Notes under the pieces: generated by a model | What the model saw: only the letters and a program-made list of their open reading frames with translations | What the model was told of the DNA's origin: nothing | Database searches by the model: none | Source: Silvimonas terrae | GTDB lineage: Bacteria > Pseudomonadota > Gammaproteobacteria > Burkholderiales > Chitinibacteraceae | Length of the DNA stretch: 64,000 bases | Assembly (NCBI RefSeq): GCF_014202765.1 | Contig: NZ_JACHHN010000002.1 | Span: 434,001 to 498,000, forward strand | Reading direction: 5' to 3' | Shown: piece by piece, positions 54,294 to 64,000 of the stretch | How positions within the stretch are numbered: the stretch's first letter is position 1 | Layout: the number at the start of each line of letters is the position of its first letter | Program-made: the position numbers and the translations under genes

Positions 54294-56231
54294 TTAATCG
54301 TCTTCCGGCTCTTCGGCCGCTTGCGGCGGCCACGGCAAGCCTTTGCGCAAAGCGCGCAACAAGAACCTTGCCGGATCAATGGCTTGCACCAGATCACGTT
54401 CCACCGGCAGGGGTTCTCCGCTGAGTTCCGCCGCCAATATTTCAGCCGCCAGAGGCGCAAAAGTCAGCCCGCGTGAGCCCAGACCCAATAAACCATACAA
54501 GCCGGGATGACGGCGAATATGAAACAACTGATGCGCGCGGGTTTGTGCGTCGGCAGGCAATGGCAGGGCGCCCACCAGCGGCAAGCGATCAGTAGAGCCC
54601 GGACGCACGCACAGCCGGGTCAGGCCGGTTTGTGTCGGCGTTACTTCACAATGCGTAAACAAACTCTCGGTGCGCCGGATGTTTTCCTGCGCCGCCGCAG
54701 CTTGCTGGCCGGGCTGCACTATGGCCGCGCCCGCCGTGTGCCAGCCCGCCAGGGCCGGGGTCACGTAGCCCGCACCAGAAATACCGGTGGTTGCACCGGG
54801 CAGGGCGCCTTGCGCAATCAATGTGGTGCTGCGTGTCGATGCAGTGAGCGGTAACTCGGTCGCCTGGAGTAGTGACTTGGCGGCTGCGGCGTTGGCCAGA
54901 ATCACGATCGGGGTGCTGGACAGCAACGCATCCGCCGGTCCCCAGACCTGCCAGCCGTCATCTACACAGATTAGCCGACTCACCTCGGCGTGAGCCACAA
55001 AACGCACCTGATCGCCAAACCGCGCCAGACTGGCGCGGCAAAAACTGGCGGGCTGCACCCATGCGCCCCGGGCGAACCACCAGGCACCCCAAGTGGTGGC
55101 CAGATTAAATTGCTGTGCCACTTGTTCCGGTGTGAGCCAGTCCAATAGATCAGCAGGCCAGGCCTCACTGCGCACAATCGCCTGAAACGTCTGCGCCTGG
55201 TCCGCAGTACGGGCCAGCTGGACCAGGCCTGGCATGCCCCAGACGGGTTGCATCGGCGCAGTGGCAAATCCGGCCAGATGTCGCAGCGTGTATTCACTCC
55301 CGGCGCGCGTCAGGCGCGCCAGCAGATTGTCATCCCGCGTGAAATGCGCGTGCATCAAGCCTACGTGATTGCCAGATGCGCCCTGCGCGGGCTCGGCGGA
55401 CTGATCCAGTACGGTGACTTGCCAGCCACGGGCCGCCAGTCGCTCTGCGACGGCACAGCCCGCCATGCCTGCGCCCACCACAACGGCTTGCCGTGCCCCC
55501 GCATAGGCGGGCCGGGCATGGGGTGCGTGCGCTACCGTGCCGGACAAACGCCGTCGTTTGCTGCCAAAGCCGTCTTCCTTGCGTGCAATGAAACCGGCCT
55601 CGGCCAGCGCATCCCGCACGGTGCGGGCGACCGTATACGTCGCTAGCGTGGTTTCCTTGTGCGTGTTGCGCCAGAGGGCGCGCAAGACCTCCGGGGACCA
55701 GATGTCGGCGTTTTTTTCGGGCGAAAATCCATCAAGATAAATGGCGTCGATCCGGGCATCCAGCTGATTGAGCAGCGTGGCCGCCTCGCCCAGCAGTAGG
55801 GTGAGCGTTACACGACCCTCATCCAGATGCAGTCGGTGAAAGCCTGGCGTGAGCAGCGGCCATTGCACCCGCAATTGGGCAGACAGCGCCGCCAGCGCCG
55901 GATAATGCGCATGCAGTGCGGCGAGGTCCGCTATCCGGAATGGATGCTTTTCTACCGAGACAAAATGCAGATGGTCTGAGCGCTGCGGGTCGTCTCGCCA
56001 GGCCTGCCAGGTCACCAGAAAACTTAGCCCCAGACCAAACCCGGTCTCGGCAATGGTGAAGGTTTTGCGGGTGCGCCAACGCTCCGGCAGGCCATTGCCC
56101 AGCATGAAGACCGAATGCACTTGCGCTTCGCCACCGTTATCCGAATGGTAGACGTCGTCATACTCGCGCGACCAGGGGATTTGACCCCGCGCAAAGGCGA
56201 GCTCGGCAGGGACAAGCGGCGGATAGGGCAT
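54294..56231 (-). CDS. mnmC: Bifunctional tRNA modification enzyme MnmC
   Basis: Acts on the wobble uridine of tRNAs after MnmEG. The C-terminal FAD domain removes the carboxymethyl group, and the N-terminal methyltransferase domain adds a methyl to give mnm5(s2)U. Of 645 residues, about 1-235 form the methyltransferase (ETGFGLGLSFL; YLDGFSPEKNADIW), and the FAD domain starts at AVVVGAGMAGCAVAERLA (about 250-267). Length is slightly under the 668 of Escherichia coli. It follows mdfA 10 bp downstream with a weak ribosome site. Confidence 0.93.
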   Translation of the reverse strand: MPYPPLVPAELAFARGQIPWSREYDDVYHSDNGGEAQVHSVFMLGNGLPERWRTRKTFTIAETGFGLGLSFLVTWQAWRDDPQRSDHLHFVSVEKHPFRIADLAALHAHYPALAALSAQLRVQWPLLTPGFHRLHLDEGRVTLTLLLGEAATLLNQLDARIDAIYLDGFSPEKNADIWSPEVLRALWRNTHKETTLATYTVARTVRDALAEAGFIARKEDGFGSKRRRLSGTVAHAPHARPAYAGARQAVVVGAGMAGCAVAERLAARGWQVTVLDQSAEPAQGASGNHVGLMHAHFTRDDNLLARLTRAGSEYTLRHLAGFATAPMQPVWGMPGLVQLARTADQAQTFQAIVRSEAWPADLLDWLTPEQVAQQFNLATTWGAWWFARGAWVQPASFCRASLARFGDQVRFVAHAEVSRLICVDDGWQVWGPADALLSSTPIVILANAAAAKSLLQATELPLTASTRSTTLIAQGALPGATTGISGAGYVTPALAGWHTAGAAIVQPGQQAAAAQENIRRTESLFTHCEVTPTQTGLTRLCVRPGSTDRLPLVGALPLPADAQTRAHQLFHIRRHPGLYGLLGLGSRGLTFAPLAAEILAAELSGEPLPVERDLVQAIDPARFLLRALRKGLPWPPQAAEEPEDD

Positions 56232-56241
56232 AAGGGGCGGT

Positions 56242-57486
56242 TTATTCTGCGGGGATACTCGGTACGGGTTGGCCTGATTTGTCCCAGCCCATGAAGTGTC
56301 GCAGCGTAAGTACAAAAGCCAGCCCTGTCACCACAAATATGCCGGCAAACCAGGCTTCCCCGCCAGCGTGGTAGATGGCCTTGAAAATTTCAATGCCAAT
56401 GGCATAAATGCCCATCATGATCAGGCCCAGGGTAGCTGAAACCGTCCCTTTGGCGATATCGCTGGCAAACAGGGTGAGGCGGAAAATCCCCGCATTGCCC
56501 AATCCCAGCCCGAACGCGTACAAGCCCAGGCCAATGGCCATGCCCTGAAAGGGTGTATCAAACAGCAGGGTTAGCGCCAGCGCCAGCAGGGTGCCGGCAA
56601 ACACCAGTGCGCCACCCAAGGCAATAACGCGCTGGATGGGGTAACGCCCGCCGATGGTCGCCAGTGCGATATTGCCCAAAATCAGCGAGCCAAACACCGG
56701 CAACTGCCACAGCCCGTAGTCGAGTGAGGAATGATGCTCGCCTTCCATGATGATGACCGGAGACTGGCCAATCCACGCCAACAGCGGCAAGCCCGCCATG
56801 GAAATGGCCATGACGCCGGACATGAAGCGGCGATTGGTCAGGACCGCTTTGTAATCCAGCCAGACCGACGTGTACGAGAAGGGCGCTTTACTGCGTGGCG
56901 CGGTTTCCGGCATCGCAAAATAAAGACCCACCCCGGCCACCGCCGCCAGACAGGCAATGGCCACAAAGATCATGCGCCAGGTGGTGAACGCCATCAGCGC
57001 CGCGCCCGTCAGTGGGCCAATCAGTGGCGCCAGCAGCGCTACATTGGCCATCAACGCAGTGACCTTGATGGCGGTTTTTTCTTCAAATGCTTCCTGAATG
57101 GCGGCATAACCTACAGCCACCAGAAAACACATGCCCATGCCCTGCAAAAAGCGCAGCGCCAGAAACACCGTCATATTGTGGGCAATTAGCGCCGCCAGGC
57201 ATAGCGACACAAACCAGACCACGCCGGCCAGCATCACCGGGCGCCGGCCGATGCGGTCCGACAGCGGCCCCAGCAGCCATTGCAGGGACGCACCACCGAT
57301 CATGTACAGGGTCATGGAGGTCGGCACCCAGGCCGAGCTGACGCCGAACTCCTGCGTGACGTGCAGCATGCCCGGCAAGATCATGTCGTTGGCGATGTAG
57401 GTGGAGAACTCGTACAGCACCAGACAGAGTGGAAACAGCATGGCCCCAAGATGCAGGCGGGAAATGGGCTTGTGTTGCATTGTCAT
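56242..57486 (-). CDS. mdfA: MdfA-like multidrug MFS transporter
   Basis: Proton-driven multidrug exporter of 414 residues with 12 predicted membrane helices. It is close to Escherichia coli MdfA: LFPLCLVLYEFSTYIANDM (about 18-36) keeps the functional Glu and Asp, and WLLGPLSDRIGRRPVMLAGV (about 71-90) is the MFS motif A. VGYAAIQEAFEE and LTLFASDIAKGTVSA also match. The start is ATG 57486 or 57480. A terminator hairpin and a repeat element separate it from lysS, so it probably has its own promoter. mnmC follows directly. Confidence 0.92.
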   Translation of the reverse strand: MTMQHKPISRLHLGAMLFPLCLVLYEFSTYIANDMILPGMLHVTQEFGVSSAWVPTSMTLYMIGGASLQWLLGPLSDRIGRRPVMLAGVVWFVSLCLAALIAHNMTVFLALRFLQGMGMCFLVAVGYAAIQEAFEEKTAIKVTALMANVALLAPLIGPLTGAALMAFTTWRMIFVAIACLAAVAGVGLYFAMPETAPRSKAPFSYTSVWLDYKAVLTNRRFMSGVMAISMAGLPLLAWIGQSPVIIMEGEHHSSLDYGLWQLPVFGSLILGNIALATIGGRYPIQRVIALGGALVFAGTLLALALTLLFDTPFQGMAIGLGLYAFGLGLGNAGIFRLTLFASDIAKGTVSATLGLIMMGIYAIGIEIFKAIYHAGGEAWFAGIFVVTGLAFVLTLRHFMGWDKSGQPVPSIPAE

Positions 57487-57515
57487 TATCTTTGGCCGGG
57501 TGCGGTCCGGCCGGT

Positions 57516-57546
57516 AAAAAGCAAAAGGCCCGCAACGCGCGGGCCT
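57516..57546 (-). terminator. Intrinsic terminator downstream of lysS
   Basis: Read on the minus strand, an 8-bp stem AGGCCCGC/GCGGGCCT (57539-57546 with 57526-57533) is followed by TTTGCTTTTT. It ends the prfB-lysS transcript about 30 bp before the mdfA start. Confidence 0.8.
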
Positions 57547-57569
57547 CTCTGGCTCAATCGAACCAGTGG

Positions 57570-57683
57570 GTCTCGGTTCACAAAACTCAGCGAAGCGGTG
57601 CTGGCAAGGCGTGTGAAGCGCAGACAGTACTTTAGTACGGCAAGCGAGCACAACGCAGCCAGCAGAGTTTTGTGGGCCGAGAC
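57570..57683. mobile_element. MITE-like 114-bp inverted-repeat element abutting lysS
   Basis: The ends GTCTCGGTTCACAAAACTC and GAGTTTTGTGGGCCGAGAC are inverted repeats with two mismatches. Inner segments continue the pairing (TGCTGGC/GCCAGCA; GTAC-TTTA-GTAC at the centre), so the whole element folds into one hairpin. It codes for nothing, and its right end reaches the lysS stop codon. Confidence 0.7.
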
Positions 57684-59191
57684 TAGTCTTCGCGGCGCAT
57701 TTGGGGGAACAAGATTACGTCTCGGATGCTTGGCGAATCCGTCAGCAACATCACCAGGCGGTCGATACCGATACCGCAGCCACCGGTCGGAGGCAGGCCG
57801 TATTCCAGCGCGCGGATGTAGTCAGCATCAAAGTGCATGGCTTCGTCATCACCCTTGTCTTTCAGATCAACTTGCGCCTGGAAGCGGGCAGCCTGATCTT
57901 CCGGGTCATTCAACTCAGAGTAACCGTTGGCGTGCTCACGACCGACCATGAAGAGTTCAAAACGTTCCGTAATACCCGCCTTGGTGTCGCTGGCGCGGGC
58001 CAGCGGCGAGACTTCTGCCGGGTAATCGATAATGAACGTCGGCTCCCACAGCTTTTCTTCGGTGGTTTCGTCAAACAGCGACAACTGCAGACCGCCAATG
58101 CCATCGGTCAATACCGGTTTGGCACCAAGGCGCGCCAGTTCCGCCTTAAGGAATGTGCGGTCATGCAATTGTTCCTCAGTGTATTGCGGGTTGTAGTGGC
58201 AAATGGCCTGAGCAATGGTGAAGCGCGCAAACGGCTTGGACAGATCAACCGTTTTGCCTTGATATTCAATGACGGTGTGACCACAGACTTCCTTGGCGGC
58301 AAAGCGAATGACGCCTTCGGTCATCTCGATCATGCGATGGTAGTCGGCGTAGGCCTCGTAAAACTCCATCATGGTGAATTCGGGATTGTGCCGCGTGCTC
58401 ATGCCTTCGTTGCGGAAGTTGCGGTTGATCTCGAACACGCGTTCCATGCCGCCGACGACCAGGCGCTTGAGGTACAACTCCGGCGCAACGCGCAGAAACA
58501 GCGGCATATCCAGCGCGTTATGGTGCGTGACAAACGGCTTGGCCGTAGCGCCGCCCGGAATCGGGTGCATCATCGGCGTTTCGACTTCCAGGTACTGCTC
58601 GCCGGTCATGTATTCGCGGATTTTTTGCACAATGCGCGAGCGCTTGATAAAGGTATCGCGCGCTTGTTCATTGGTGATCAGGTCAACATAACGCTGACGA
58701 TACTTTTGTTCCTGGTCGGCCAGACCGTGGAATTTGTCCGGCAGCGGACGCAGGGATTTGGTCAGGAGCCGCAGTTCAGTGACCTGCACCGACAACTCAC
58801 CGGTTTTGGTCTTCATCAGCGTGCCTTTGGCGCCCAGAATGTCGCCCATATCCCAGGTCTTGAACGCCGTGTAGACGTCTTCGCCCACGCTGTCGCGGCT
58901 GATGTAGAACTGGATACGCCCGGACACATCTTGCACGGTGGCAAAGCTGGCCTTGCCCATCACGCGCTTGAGCATCATGCGGCCCGCCACGCTGACGGTA
59001 ATACCTTTGGCTTCCAGCGCTTCTTTTTCTTCGCCGTCGTACTTGGCGTGCAAGTCACCAGCTACATCCACACGCTTGAAATCGTTGGGGAAGGCCGGGC
59101 CTTTTTCACGCAGGGCGGCAAGCTTGGCACGGCGCTCGGCCATGATCTGGTTTTCGTCCTGGACAACCACTTGTTCTTGTTGATCGCTCAT
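57683..59191 (-). CDS. lysS: Lysyl-tRNA synthetase, class II
   Basis: Charges tRNA-Lys. The 502-residue protein has the N-terminal anticodon-binding OB domain (about 60-170) and a class-II catalytic core with motif 2 [20 protein letters not shown] (about 264-283) and motif 3 [20 protein letters not shown] (about 473-492). Its C-terminus [12 protein letters not shown] is typical. It lies 58 bp after prfB, the same pair as in Escherichia coli, and is probably co-transcribed. Confidence 0.97.
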   Translation of the reverse strand: MSDQQEQVVVQDENQIMAERRAKLAALREKGPAFPNDFKRVDVAGDLHAKYDGEEKEALEAKGITVSVAGRMMLKRVMGKASFATVQDVSGRIQFYISRDSVGEDVYTAFKTWDMGDILGAKGTLMKTKTGELSVQVTELRLLTKSLRPLPDKFHGLADQEQKYRQRYVDLITNEQARDTFIKRSRIVQKIREYMTGEQYLEVETPMMHPIPGGATAKPFVTHHNALDMPLFLRVAPELYLKRLVVGGMERVFEINRNFRNEGMSTRHNPEFTMMEFYEAYADYHRMIEMTEGVIRFAAKEVCGHTVIEYQGKTVDLSKPFARFTIAQAICHYNPQYTEEQLHDRTFLKAELARLGAKPVLTDGIGGLQLSLFDETTEEKLWEPTFIIDYPAEVSPLARASDTKAGITERFELFMVGREHANGYSELNDPEDQAARFQAQVDLKDKGDDEAMHFDADYIRALEYGLPPTGGCGIGIDRLVMLLTDSPSIRDVILFPQMRRED

Positions 59192-59249
59192 TTTCTTTTC
59201 CGTTATGTCTATGCGCGCCCGTTGCGCGACAAAAGGGGTGAGGCGGGGT

Positions 59250-60353
59250 TTACACGCCTTGTTTCAGGCTGGCTTCGATAAAGTCATCGATATCGCCATC
59301 CATCACACCCTTGAGGTTGCCCACTTCGTATCCGGTGCGCAGATCCTTGATGCGGCTCTGATCGAACACGTACGAGCGAATCTGGTGGCCCCAGCCAATA
59401 TCAGACTTGCCGGCTTCCAGTTGCTGCTGTGCTTCCATGCGTTTGCGCAATTCGAGCTCGTACAGTTTGGCGCGCAGCATTTGCCAGGCTTCGTCACGGT
59501 TGCGGTGCTGCGAGCGGTCGTTCTGGCACTGCACCACAATGCCGGTCGGCACGTGCGTCAAGCGCACTGCAGAGTCGGTCTTGTTAATGTGCTGACCACC
59601 GGCACCGGATGCGCGATAGGTATCGGTGCGCACGTCGGCCGGATTGATTTCGATCTCGAAGCTGTCGTCCACTTCAGGATAGACAAACACCGAGCAGAAA
59701 GAGGTATGCCGACGGGCGTTGGAGTCAAACGGCGACACGCGCACCAGGCGGTGCACGCCGGTTTCGGTGCGCAAAAAACCAAACGCATAGTCGCCGGTCA
59801 GCTTGATGGTGGCGCTGGTAATACCGGCGACTTCACCTTCAGAGACTTCCATGACTTCCACGTTAAAGCCCTTGCGCTCGCCGTAGCGCACGTACATGCG
59901 CAGGAGCATGGATGCCCAGTCCTGGGCCTCGGTACCGCCCGCGCCAGACTGGATATCCACAAAGCACGGCTGCGGGTCCATCGGATTGGAGAACATCCGG
60001 CGAAATTCGAGCCGGGCGATTTCTGCTTCCAGTTCGGCCACGTCTTCAGAGACGGCGTTGACCGTGTCCCAGTCTTCTTCGCCGCGTCCCATTTCAAACA
60101 ATTCTTTGGCGTCGGCTACGCCCTTGACCACGCGGTCCAGTACCAGCACCACGGCTTCCAGCGCTTTGCGCTCACGGCCGATTTCCTGGGCTTTTTTGGG
60201 GTCGTTCCAGATTTCTGGCGATTCTGACAGACGCACCACTTCTTCCAGCCGGTCTACTTTGGACGGGTAGTCGAGGTAACGCTTGAGTTCGTTGGCCCGC
60301 TCACCCAGATTGGTGAAGCGGTTTTCGATCTGGTTAAGCTGTTCGGCTTCCAT
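59250..60353 (-). CDS. prfB: Peptide chain release factor 2, without programmed frameshift
   Basis: Recognises UGA and UAA stop codons and triggers peptide release. The 367-residue protein has the SPF recognition tripeptide in [10 protein letters not shown] and the GGQ motif in [11 protein letters not shown]. Most bacterial prfB genes need a +1 frameshift at an in-frame UGA near codon 26. Here the region reads [10 protein letters not shown] with CTC-GAC-TAC (60267-60275) and no UGA, so the gene is one continuous frame. ATG at 60353 gives the full N-terminal domain. Confidence 0.96.
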   Translation of the reverse strand: MEAEQLNQIENRFTNLGERANELKRYLDYPSKVDRLEEVVRLSESPEIWNDPKKAQEIGRERKALEAVVLVLDRVVKGVADAKELFEMGRGEEDWDTVNAVSEDVAELEAEIARLEFRRMFSNPMDPQPCFVDIQSGAGGTEAQDWASMLLRMYVRYGERKGFNVEVMEVSEGEVAGITSATIKLTGDYAFGFLRTETGVHRLVRVSPFDSNARRHTSFCSVFVYPEVDDSFEIEINPADVRTDTYRASGAGGQHINKTDSAVRLTHVPTGIVVQCQNDRSQHRNRDEAWQMLRAKLYELELRKRMEAQQQLEAGKSDIGWGHQIRSYVFDQSRIKDLRTGYEVGNLKGVMDGDIDDFIEASLKQGV

Positions 60354-60430
60354 GCTCGATCTAATTCATGTTCAGGGAAACCTGACATTCTAGCAGGGAA
60401 GCGGGCCAAATCAGACGGGCAAGGCGCAGA

Positions 60431-60463
60431 AAAATAAAAAAATCCGGCGACACGCTGCCGGAT
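60431..60463 (-). terminator. Intrinsic terminator of the glutamate dehydrogenase gene
   Basis: On the minus strand, ATCCGGC (60457-60463) pairs with GCCGGAT (60442-60448) and is followed by seven T, then ATTTTT. It separates the dehydrogenase gene from prfB. Confidence 0.88.
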
Positions 60464-60527
60464 AAAAAGGGTGTGGGCCACCCATGATCACCGCGCCGAC
60501 CCGGATGGGCCGGCGCACCTGGCCTTT

Positions 60528-63500
60528 TCAATCGTCGATCAGTCGATGCCGCGCCTCACGCAATGCCGCAGAAATCATGGCCAGATCAGTCGGACTGGCC
60601 TTGAGTTCTTCCAGCATGCGCTGCCAGGCGCCTACGGCCGCCTCGTGCACCGTTTGCCATGCCTCCAGCCGCGCCGCCACTGTGCCGTCGCTGCCTTGCC
60701 AGGCATGATCCACCAGCCGGGCATGCAGGCGCTGCAGGTCGTCCCGCGCCGCCAACCGGGCCAGTGCTTGCCAGCGATTGTCCCGCGGCAGACCTTCAAT
60801 GGCGGCGTTCATCCAGTCAAACCCAAGCAGGACGTCCAGTTGCAGATATAACTGCAAGCGCTCGGTCAAGGCGCGCCGCAAGACCTCGTCGCGCCCCAGT
60901 TCCAGCAGTGGACCGGCGTACTCCACCGCCAGCACCTGCGCCGCCAGTGCCAGCGGCACGCCTTGCGCCACCCAGGCATCACGCCGGGTGTTTGCCCGCT
61001 CCGGATCAGCCAGCCACTGCGCCAGGCCAGCCAGGGCATCACGCACTGCGGCGACAAACGCCGTATCTTCCGCCACTTCCGGTGCTTGTAATACCCAGCG
61101 GGTGGCGCGCTCGGTCTGCCGGCGCAGAATCTGCAGCAGCGCATATTGCGTGCTGGCCGATACCCCGCCTGGTAACGCTTCGGCAGCCAGTGCCAGTTGT
61201 TCCCCGCCCAGCAAGCCTTCGGCCAGCACCAGCGCCTTGATCACCTGCGCTGGATGTCGCTCGGCTTCTTCACTCAGACGGAACGCAAACGTGACCCCTT
61301 GCCGGTTCACCGCGTGATTGGTCAGGATGGTGGCGACAATTTCGCGGCGTAGTGGGTGCTCGCCAAGGCGACTGCCAAAACGCTCGACCAGAAGTTTCGG
61401 AAAATAATCCGCCAGCAGGGAGTCCCATTGTGGATCATCCGGCAATTCGCTCTGCAGCAGGTCTTCGCTTAACACCATCTTGGCGTAGGCCAGCAGCACC
61501 GCCAGTTCCGGTCCGGTCAGCCCGGCGCCCGCCTGCTGGCGATCCAGGCACTGGCTGTCGGTCGGCAGGTATTCCAGCCGGCGCGACAACTTGCCGCGCG
61601 CTTCAAGCTGTTGCATGAAGCGCTGGTGTACGCTGAGCAATGAGGTTGATTGCTCGGCCTCCAGCGACAGCGCCAGGGTTTGCAGTTCGTTATCCCGTAG
61701 TACCAAGTGCCCGACGTCATCGGTCATTTCGGCCAGCAGAGTGTTGCGCTGCTTGAGTGTCAGATCGCCCGCACTCATGATCCGTCCGAGCAGAATCTTG
61801 ATGTTGACCTCATGGTCGGAGCAATCCACACCCGCCGAGTTATCAATGGCATCGGTGAAGACGCGCCCGCCACTCAAGGCGTATTCAATCCGCCCCAGTT
61901 GGGTCATCCCCAGGTTGCCGCCCTCGCCAAACACTTTGCAACGCAAGTCCCGGCCATCCACACGCAAGATATCGTTGCCGCGATCATTGGCCTCCGCCTG
62001 GGACTGGGTGGACGCTTTGACGTAAGTGCCAATGCCGCCGTTGTACAAAAGATCAACTGGAGCGCGCAGCAACATATTAATCAGGGCCGTTGGTTCCAGG
62101 GCAGCGACGTCCACCTGCAACAGGGACTTCATTTGCGCTGACAGCGGAATGCTCTTGACCGTGCGCGGCCAGACGCCGCCGCCCTCAGAAATCAGCGCCG
62201 CATCGTAATCTGCCCAGGAAGAGCGGGGCAGGTTGTACAGGCGCTCACGCTCCTTGAAGGACGCTGCCGCATCCGGATCGGGATCGATGAAAATATGGCG
62301 GTGATCAAACGCGGCCACCAGCCGTGCTGCGGTCGAACGTAACATGCCATTGCCGAACACGTCACCAGACATGTCGCCAATGCCAATCGCGGTGAAGGGC
62401 TGGGTCGCCACATCAATACCCAGTTCGCGAAAATGCCGCGCCACAGAAACCCATGCACCACGGGCGGTAATGCCCATTTTCTTGTGGTCGTACCCCACCG
62501 AACCACCGCTGGCAAAGGCGTCATCCAGCCAGAAGCCGTAGTCCTGCGCCAGGCCGTTCGCCACGTCAGAGAACGTTGCGGTGCCCTTGTCGGCCGCGAC
62601 TACCAGGTAGGGGTCATCTTCATCGCGCCGGTATGTATGGGCGGGCGGCACCACCTTGCCATCCACCAGGTTGTCGGTCAGGTCCAGCAAGCCACGAATG
62701 AAGCCCTTGTAGCACTCCACGCCCCGGGCGAGCCACGCCTCGCGCTCGGCCGGCGGATTTTTGACGATGAATCCACCCTTAGAGCCGACCGGCACAATCA
62801 CCGTGTTCTTCACCATTTGCGCCTTTACAAGGCCCAGCACTTCGGTGCGGAAATCGTCACGCCGGTCGGACCAGCGCAAGCCGCCACGTGCCACCTTGCC
62901 GCCACGCAGGTGCACGCCCTCGACCTCGGTGGAGTACACAAAAATCTCGAACAAGGGGGCGGGTTGCGGCATGCCCGGCACGCGGGCGGAGGCAATCTTG
63001 AGTGACAAATGGCCGCGCGGCAGGCCGTCTGGTGCGGGCTGAAAGTGACTGGTCCGCACCGTGGCCTCGATAGCGCCCCGGAAAGCACCCAGTGCTTTTT
63101 CATCATCGGCCACAGGTAGGGCGCTGATGTGGGTGGCCAGTTGCTCGCTGAGCGTATCGGCCGCAAGGTCATCCACTGCTGCCGGGTCGTGCCTCAGATA
63201 GAACAATCGCACCAGATCGCGCGCGATGGCGGCATGCGTCAGCAAGCAATCGGCCAGGGTATCGACGGCGTTGCGCAGGTTAAGCTGCTTAAGCCAGCGG
63301 GCATAGGCTCGCAATACCAGTACCTCACGCCAGGCCAGGCCGGCTTGCAGTACCAGCCGGTTAAAACTGTCGTTCTCGCTGCGGCCATTGAAGACCGCGC
63401 GGAATGCCTCCAGAAAGCGCTGCCGCGCCGCAGCGTCTTCCAGCGCACCGGCTACGGGCAATTGAATGCCGATATCGATAATCCAGACCCGCGCGCCATC

Positions 63501-64000
63501 CTCCATTTGCAGGACATACGGGCGCTCGTCCAGCACGCGCACAGCCAGATTTTCCAGGAGCGGGATATAGTCAGAAATGGCGATGTCTTTGCCGTGAAAC
63601 AGCTTGATGCGCCACTGGCGGGTGTCAGTGCGACTGGCGGGTGTCAGTGTGGCGGCCAACGGGCTGATTTCAGAGAGTTCTTCCAGTGCATCAATGTCAT
63701 ACACCGCCACCCGGGCATTGAAATCGCTGGTGTACGCCGGCGGAAACGCCCGCTGGTAGCGTTGATAGCGTGCCGCGCCGACTTCTTCGCCGCTGTGTTG
63801 CAGCAAGCTGTAACGCAGTTCGTCTTGCCAGCGCTGCGCAATCAGAGCGATTTCGCCTTCAATGGCTTGCGCGTCATAGTCCGGCCAGACGCCATGCGGC
63901 AGGCGCACGATGAAATGAATGCGCGCCAGCGGTGAATCACTCAACAACACATTGAAATCACAACTCTCGCCACCCATGCGCTCCAGCAACAATTGCTGGA
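60528..64000 (-). CDS. NAD-specific glutamate dehydrogenase, large (about 180 kDa) type, 5' end outside window
   Basis: C-terminal 1157 residues of the large NAD-dependent glutamate dehydrogenase found in proteobacteria and actinomycetes, which oxidises glutamate to 2-oxoglutarate and ammonia. The catalytic core contains GGLRWSDRRDDFRTEVLGLVKAQ (core RWSDRRDDFRTE), VPVGSKGGFIVK with the active-site Lys, and the NAD-domain segment GIGDMSGDVFGNGML. The full protein is usually about 1,600 residues, so roughly 450 N-terminal residues lie beyond position 64000. The visible left part begins QQLLLERMGGESCDFNV. It ends at its own terminator before prfB. Confidence 0.95.
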   Translation of the reverse strand, partial: QQLLLERMGGESCDFNVLLSDSPLARIHFIVRLPHGVWPDYDAQAIEGEIALIAQRWQDELRYSLLQHSGEEVGAARYQRYQRAFPPAYTSDFNARVAVYDIDALEELSEISPLAATLTPASRTDTRQWRIKLFHGKDIAISDYIPLLENLAVRVLDERPYVLQMEDGARVWIIDIGIQLPVAGALEDAAARQRFLEAFRAVFNGRSENDSFNRLVLQAGLAWREVLVLRAYARWLKQLNLRNAVDTLADCLLTHAAIARDLVRLFYLRHDPAAVDDLAADTLSEQLATHISALPVADDEKALGAFRGAIEATVRTSHFQPAPDGLPRGHLSLKIASARVPGMPQPAPLFEIFVYSTEVEGVHLRGGKVARGGLRWSDRRDDFRTEVLGLVKAQMVKNTVIVPVGSKGGFIVKNPPAEREAWLARGVECYKGFIRGLLDLTDNLVDGKVVPPAHTYRRDEDDPYLVVAADKGTATFSDVANGLAQDYGFWLDDAFASGGSVGYDHKKMGITARGAWVSVARHFRELGIDVATQPFTAIGIGDMSGDVFGNGMLRSTAARLVAAFDHRHIFIDPDPDAAASFKERERLYNLPRSSWADYDAALISEGGGVWPRTVKSIPLSAQMKSLLQVDVAALEPTALINMLLRAPVDLLYNGGIGTYVKASTQSQAEANDRGNDILRVDGRDLRCKVFGEGGNLGMTQLGRIEYALSGGRVFTDAIDNSAGVDCSDHEVNIKILLGRIMSAGDLTLKQRNTLLAEMTDDVGHLVLRDNELQTLALSLEAEQSTSLLSVHQRFMQQLEARGKLSRRLEYLPTDSQCLDRQQAGAGLTGPELAVLLAYAKMVLSEDLLQSELPDDPQWDSLLADYFPKLLVERFGSRLGEHPLRREIVATILTNHAVNRQGVTFAFRLSEEAERHPAQVIKALVLAEGLLGGEQLALAAEALPGGVSASTQYALLQILRRQTERATRWVLQAPEVAEDTAFVAAVRDALAGLAQWLADPERANTRRDAWVAQGVPLALAAQVLAVEYAGPLLELGRDEVLRRALTERLQLYLQLDVLLGFDWMNAAIEGLPRDNRWQALARLAARDDLQRLHARLVDHAWQGSDGTVAARLEAWQTVHEAAVGAWQRMLEELKASPTDLAMISAALREARHRLIDD

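Noticed and set aside
57551-57570. tRNA T-arm like sequence (CTGGTTCGATTGAG on the minus strand)
   Set aside because: No acceptor, D or anticodon arms are found around it.

Overview
The window looks like ordinary chromosome of a GC-rich betaproteobacterium. The gene order pyrG-kdsA-eno-ftsB, the prfB-lysS pair, phaB (polyhydroxybutyrate synthesis), a DUF2863 gene and the overall protein flavour fit Neisseriales (Chromobacteriaceae or Chitinibacteraceae-like). That placement is inferred from gene content and was not tested by search. I see no rRNA, tRNA, CRISPR array, prophage or complete insertion sequence.

Layout. 1-5.3 kb: cell-wall peptidase (partial), ubiB, DUF2863, rnk, a GNAT and a YkgJ-type protein. 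5.3-11.4 kb: DEAD-box helicase with a structured leader, MscS channel, SMR pump, FecR-domain protein, WbuC cupin, an orphan and a VOC protein. 11.5-19.9 kb: a guanidine import and assimilation operon. 19.9-25.2 kb: tyrosine/homogentisate catabolism (hppD-hmgA-fahA-maiA) with a divergent LysR gene. 25.6-34.7 kb: acnA, a LysR-controlled SDR/quinone reductase pair, another LysR gene and acnB. 34.7-41.2 kb: lipoprotein, trhO, DUF1456 protein, stand-alone Rieske oxygenase, a small secreted protein and an Atm1-like exporter. 41.2-45.0 kb: a CUT2 sugar ABC operon with a structured leader, then a TetR gene. 45.0-47.3 kb: a repeat cluster, phaB and an SDR. 47.3-51.9 kb: pyrG, kdsA, eno, ftsB. 51.9-57.5 kb: MocR regulator, small proteins, mnmC, mdfA. 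57.5-64 kb: a MITE-like element, lysS, prfB and the C-terminal part of a large NAD-glutamate dehydrogenase.

The most striking system is the guanidine operon. It begins with a clear guanidine-I (ykkC) aptamer at about 11641-11835. It then encodes a three-part ABC importer, both DUF1989 proteins (carboxyguanidine deiminase subunits) and a 1200-residue biotin-dependent carboxylase. Between the second DUF1989 gene and the carboxylase start there are two adjacent hairpins, each with an ACGA loop closed by GGG/CCC (16184-16226). This is the signature of a guanidine-II (mini-ykkC) riboswitch. One transcript would thus carry two unrelated guanidine sensors, one controlling the whole operon and one apparently dedicated to the carboxylase. 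No allophanate hydrolase, which should finish the pathway, lies in the window.

Other regulatory structure stands out: palindromes or direct repeats beside five regulator genes, a roughly 100-nt folded leader with a bracketed promoter before the sugar ABC operon, an inverted repeat over the pyrG promoter, and at least three families of extragenic palindromic repeats. prfB lacks the usual programmed frameshift.
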